Shown here piece after piece: positions 6,076-6,996 of a stretch of DNA of 6,996 nt (positions within the stretch are counted from its first letter, which is position 1; each line of letters opens with the position of its first letter). The translations under genes and the position numbers were made by a program. This DNA comes from Chitinophagaceae bacterium (lineage in GTDB: Bacteria > Bacteroidota > Bacteroidia > Chitinophagales > Chitinophagaceae), in assembly GCA_003489485.1 (NCBI GenBank), contig DNMB01000154.1, forward strand, positions 1-6,996, read 5' to 3'. A model generated the notes under the pieces. The model was not told where the DNA came from and searched no databases. It was given only the letters and a program-made list of their open reading frames with translations.

Positions 6076-6996
6076 ATGAAGATCGCCATCGCGCAGCAGA
6101 ACTATCACATTGGCAATTTTGCAGGCAATACGGGCAAGATCATCGATGCCATTGCCGACGCAAAAAAAGCCGGGGCGGCCTTGGTGATCTTTTCGGAGTT
6201 GGCGGTCTGTGGCTATCCTCCGCGCGATTTTTTGGAATTCGATGATTTTATTGACCAGTGCGAGGCTTGCCTGGACCAGATCAAACCGCACACGCAAGGG
6301 ATCGGTGTGTTGGTCGGTGCTCCTGACCGCAATCCCTCTTCGAAAGGAAAAAGATTGTTCAATGCAGCCTATTTTCTGCACGATGGAGAGATCAGAGCGG
6401 TCGTTCACAAGACCTGCCTGCCGACCTATGATGTGTTCGATGAGTACCGCTACTTTGAGCCCGCCAGTGCTTGGAATTTGATCGATTTTAAAGGAAAGAA
6501 ACTGGCCGTTACCATTTGCGAGGATATTTGGAATCTTGGCGATAATCCATTGTATACGCACTGCCCCATGGACCAGCTCATCGGGCAGCGCCCCGACATT
6601 ATCTTGAATTTATCGGCGTCTCCCTTTGATTATACCCATGTAGAGGACCGAAAGGCCATCGTAAAGCGAAACGTACTTCGTTATGGCATACCGCTTGTGT
6701 ATTGTAATGCGGTGGGCAGCCAGACCGAGATCGTTTTTGATGGCGGATCGCTGGTCATGGACAAGGATGCGAATCTGATCGCGCAGCTACCGTTGTTTCA
6801 GGAGTCATTGCAATTTGTTAACTGGAACGAGGAGGGTTCGTTCACAGAATCGTCTTTGCAGACCGCTGACCAGCTACCCGATGCAGAGCTCGATCCGCTT
6901 CGTCTGGAGCCGGAGCTATGCACTGCACAGATCAAAGAGGCAATAGTAAGTGGTATAAGGGATTATTTTTCTAAAATGGGTTTTACCAAGGCGGTC
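6076..6996 (+). CDS. nadE: glutamine-dependent NAD+ synthetase, 3' end outside window
   Basis: Makes NAD+ from nicotinate adenine dinucleotide, ATP and glutamine, the last step of NAD synthesis. The first 307 codons are present and open. They encode the N-terminal nitrilase-type glutaminase domain (1 to about 270), whose catalytic triad is visible as E41 (FSELAVCGYPPRDF), K112 (VHKTCLPTYDVFDE) and C148 (TICEDIW). Other motifs include VLVGAP (78-83) and ILNLSASPF, and the typical YCNAVGSQTEIVFDGGS segment. The final residues, running through RDYFSKMGFTKAV, begin the C-terminal ATP-pyrophosphatase domain, and the window ends just before the expected SGGxDS loop. Full-length two-domain enzymes of this class are about 540-700 residues. 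The glutaminase domain shows that glutamine, rather than free ammonia, is the nitrogen source. The start is the only plausible ATG, 5 bases after the -7 box, divergent from gldB. Confidence 0.97.
   Translation, partial: MKIAIAQQNYHIGNFAGNTGKIIDAIADAKKAGAALVIFSELAVCGYPPRDFLEFDDFIDQCEACLDQIKPHTQGIGVLVGAPDRNPSSKGKRLFNAAYFLHDGEIRAVVHKTCLPTYDVFDEYRYFEPASAWNLIDFKGKKLAVTICEDIWNLGDNPLYTHCPMDQLIGQRPDIILNLSASPFDYTHVEDRKAIVKRNVLRYGIPLVYCNAVGSQTEIVFDGGSLVMDKDANLIAQLPLFQESLQFVNWNEEGSFTESSLQTADQLPDAELDPLRLEPELCTAQIKEAIVSGIRDYFSKMGFTKAV

Noticed and set aside
5986..6561. 191-codon minus-strand open frame
   Set aside because: It is antisense to the nadE glutaminase domain and covers the gldB/nadE promoters, so it is a shadow frame.
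1..6996. Search for an undescribed defence, mobile or biosynthetic system
   Set aside because: Every gene belongs to a recognised, mostly housekeeping family, gaps are at most 76 bases, and there are no long direct repeats, integrases or foreign-looking genes.

Overview
This is a densely coded stretch of chromosome that looks like a member of the Bacteroidota, possibly the Chitinophagaceae or a relative. Four things suggest this: a gliding-motility lipoprotein (GldB), a DUF4783 protein beside nadC, a bacterial SUI1-type translation factor, and TAnnTTTG-type -7 boxes (three exact TACCTTTG copies and one TACTTTTG) with no obvious Shine-Dalgarno sequences. The assignment is made by eye and was not tested by a search.

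Layout from left to right. gpmI (minus strand) encodes cofactor-independent phosphoglycerate mutase and runs off the left edge. Divergent from it is a plus-strand trio: a secreted DUF4783 protein, nadC (quinolinate phosphoribosyltransferase) and a SUI1-domain factor. The last two are one base apart. The SUI1 gene collides tail to tail with icd (isocitrate dehydrogenase, minus), overlapping by 7 bases. Next come apaG (plus), gldB (minus) and, at the right edge, nadE (plus), the glutamine-dependent NAD synthetase, cut just as its synthetase domain begins. No gene-free stretch exceeds 76 bases, and I see no tRNA, rRNA, insertion sequence, CRISPR array, phage or defence gene.

The genes are housekeeping: lower glycolysis (gpmI), the TCA cycle (icd), two steps of NAD synthesis (nadC, nadE), translation (SUI1), an ApaG-domain protein of unclear role and an envelope lipoprotein (gldB). 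I found no new multi-gene system. The points worth a second look are regulatory and functional. The gldB/nadE intergenic region is an almost perfect mirror image, with both -7 boxes 5 bases from their start codons, which predicts leaderless mRNAs. Several other starts have a similar layout with weaker boxes. The isocitrate dehydrogenase, of a family usually labelled NADP-dependent, lacks all four classical NADP-contact residues and has the Asp-Ile pair associated with NAD use.
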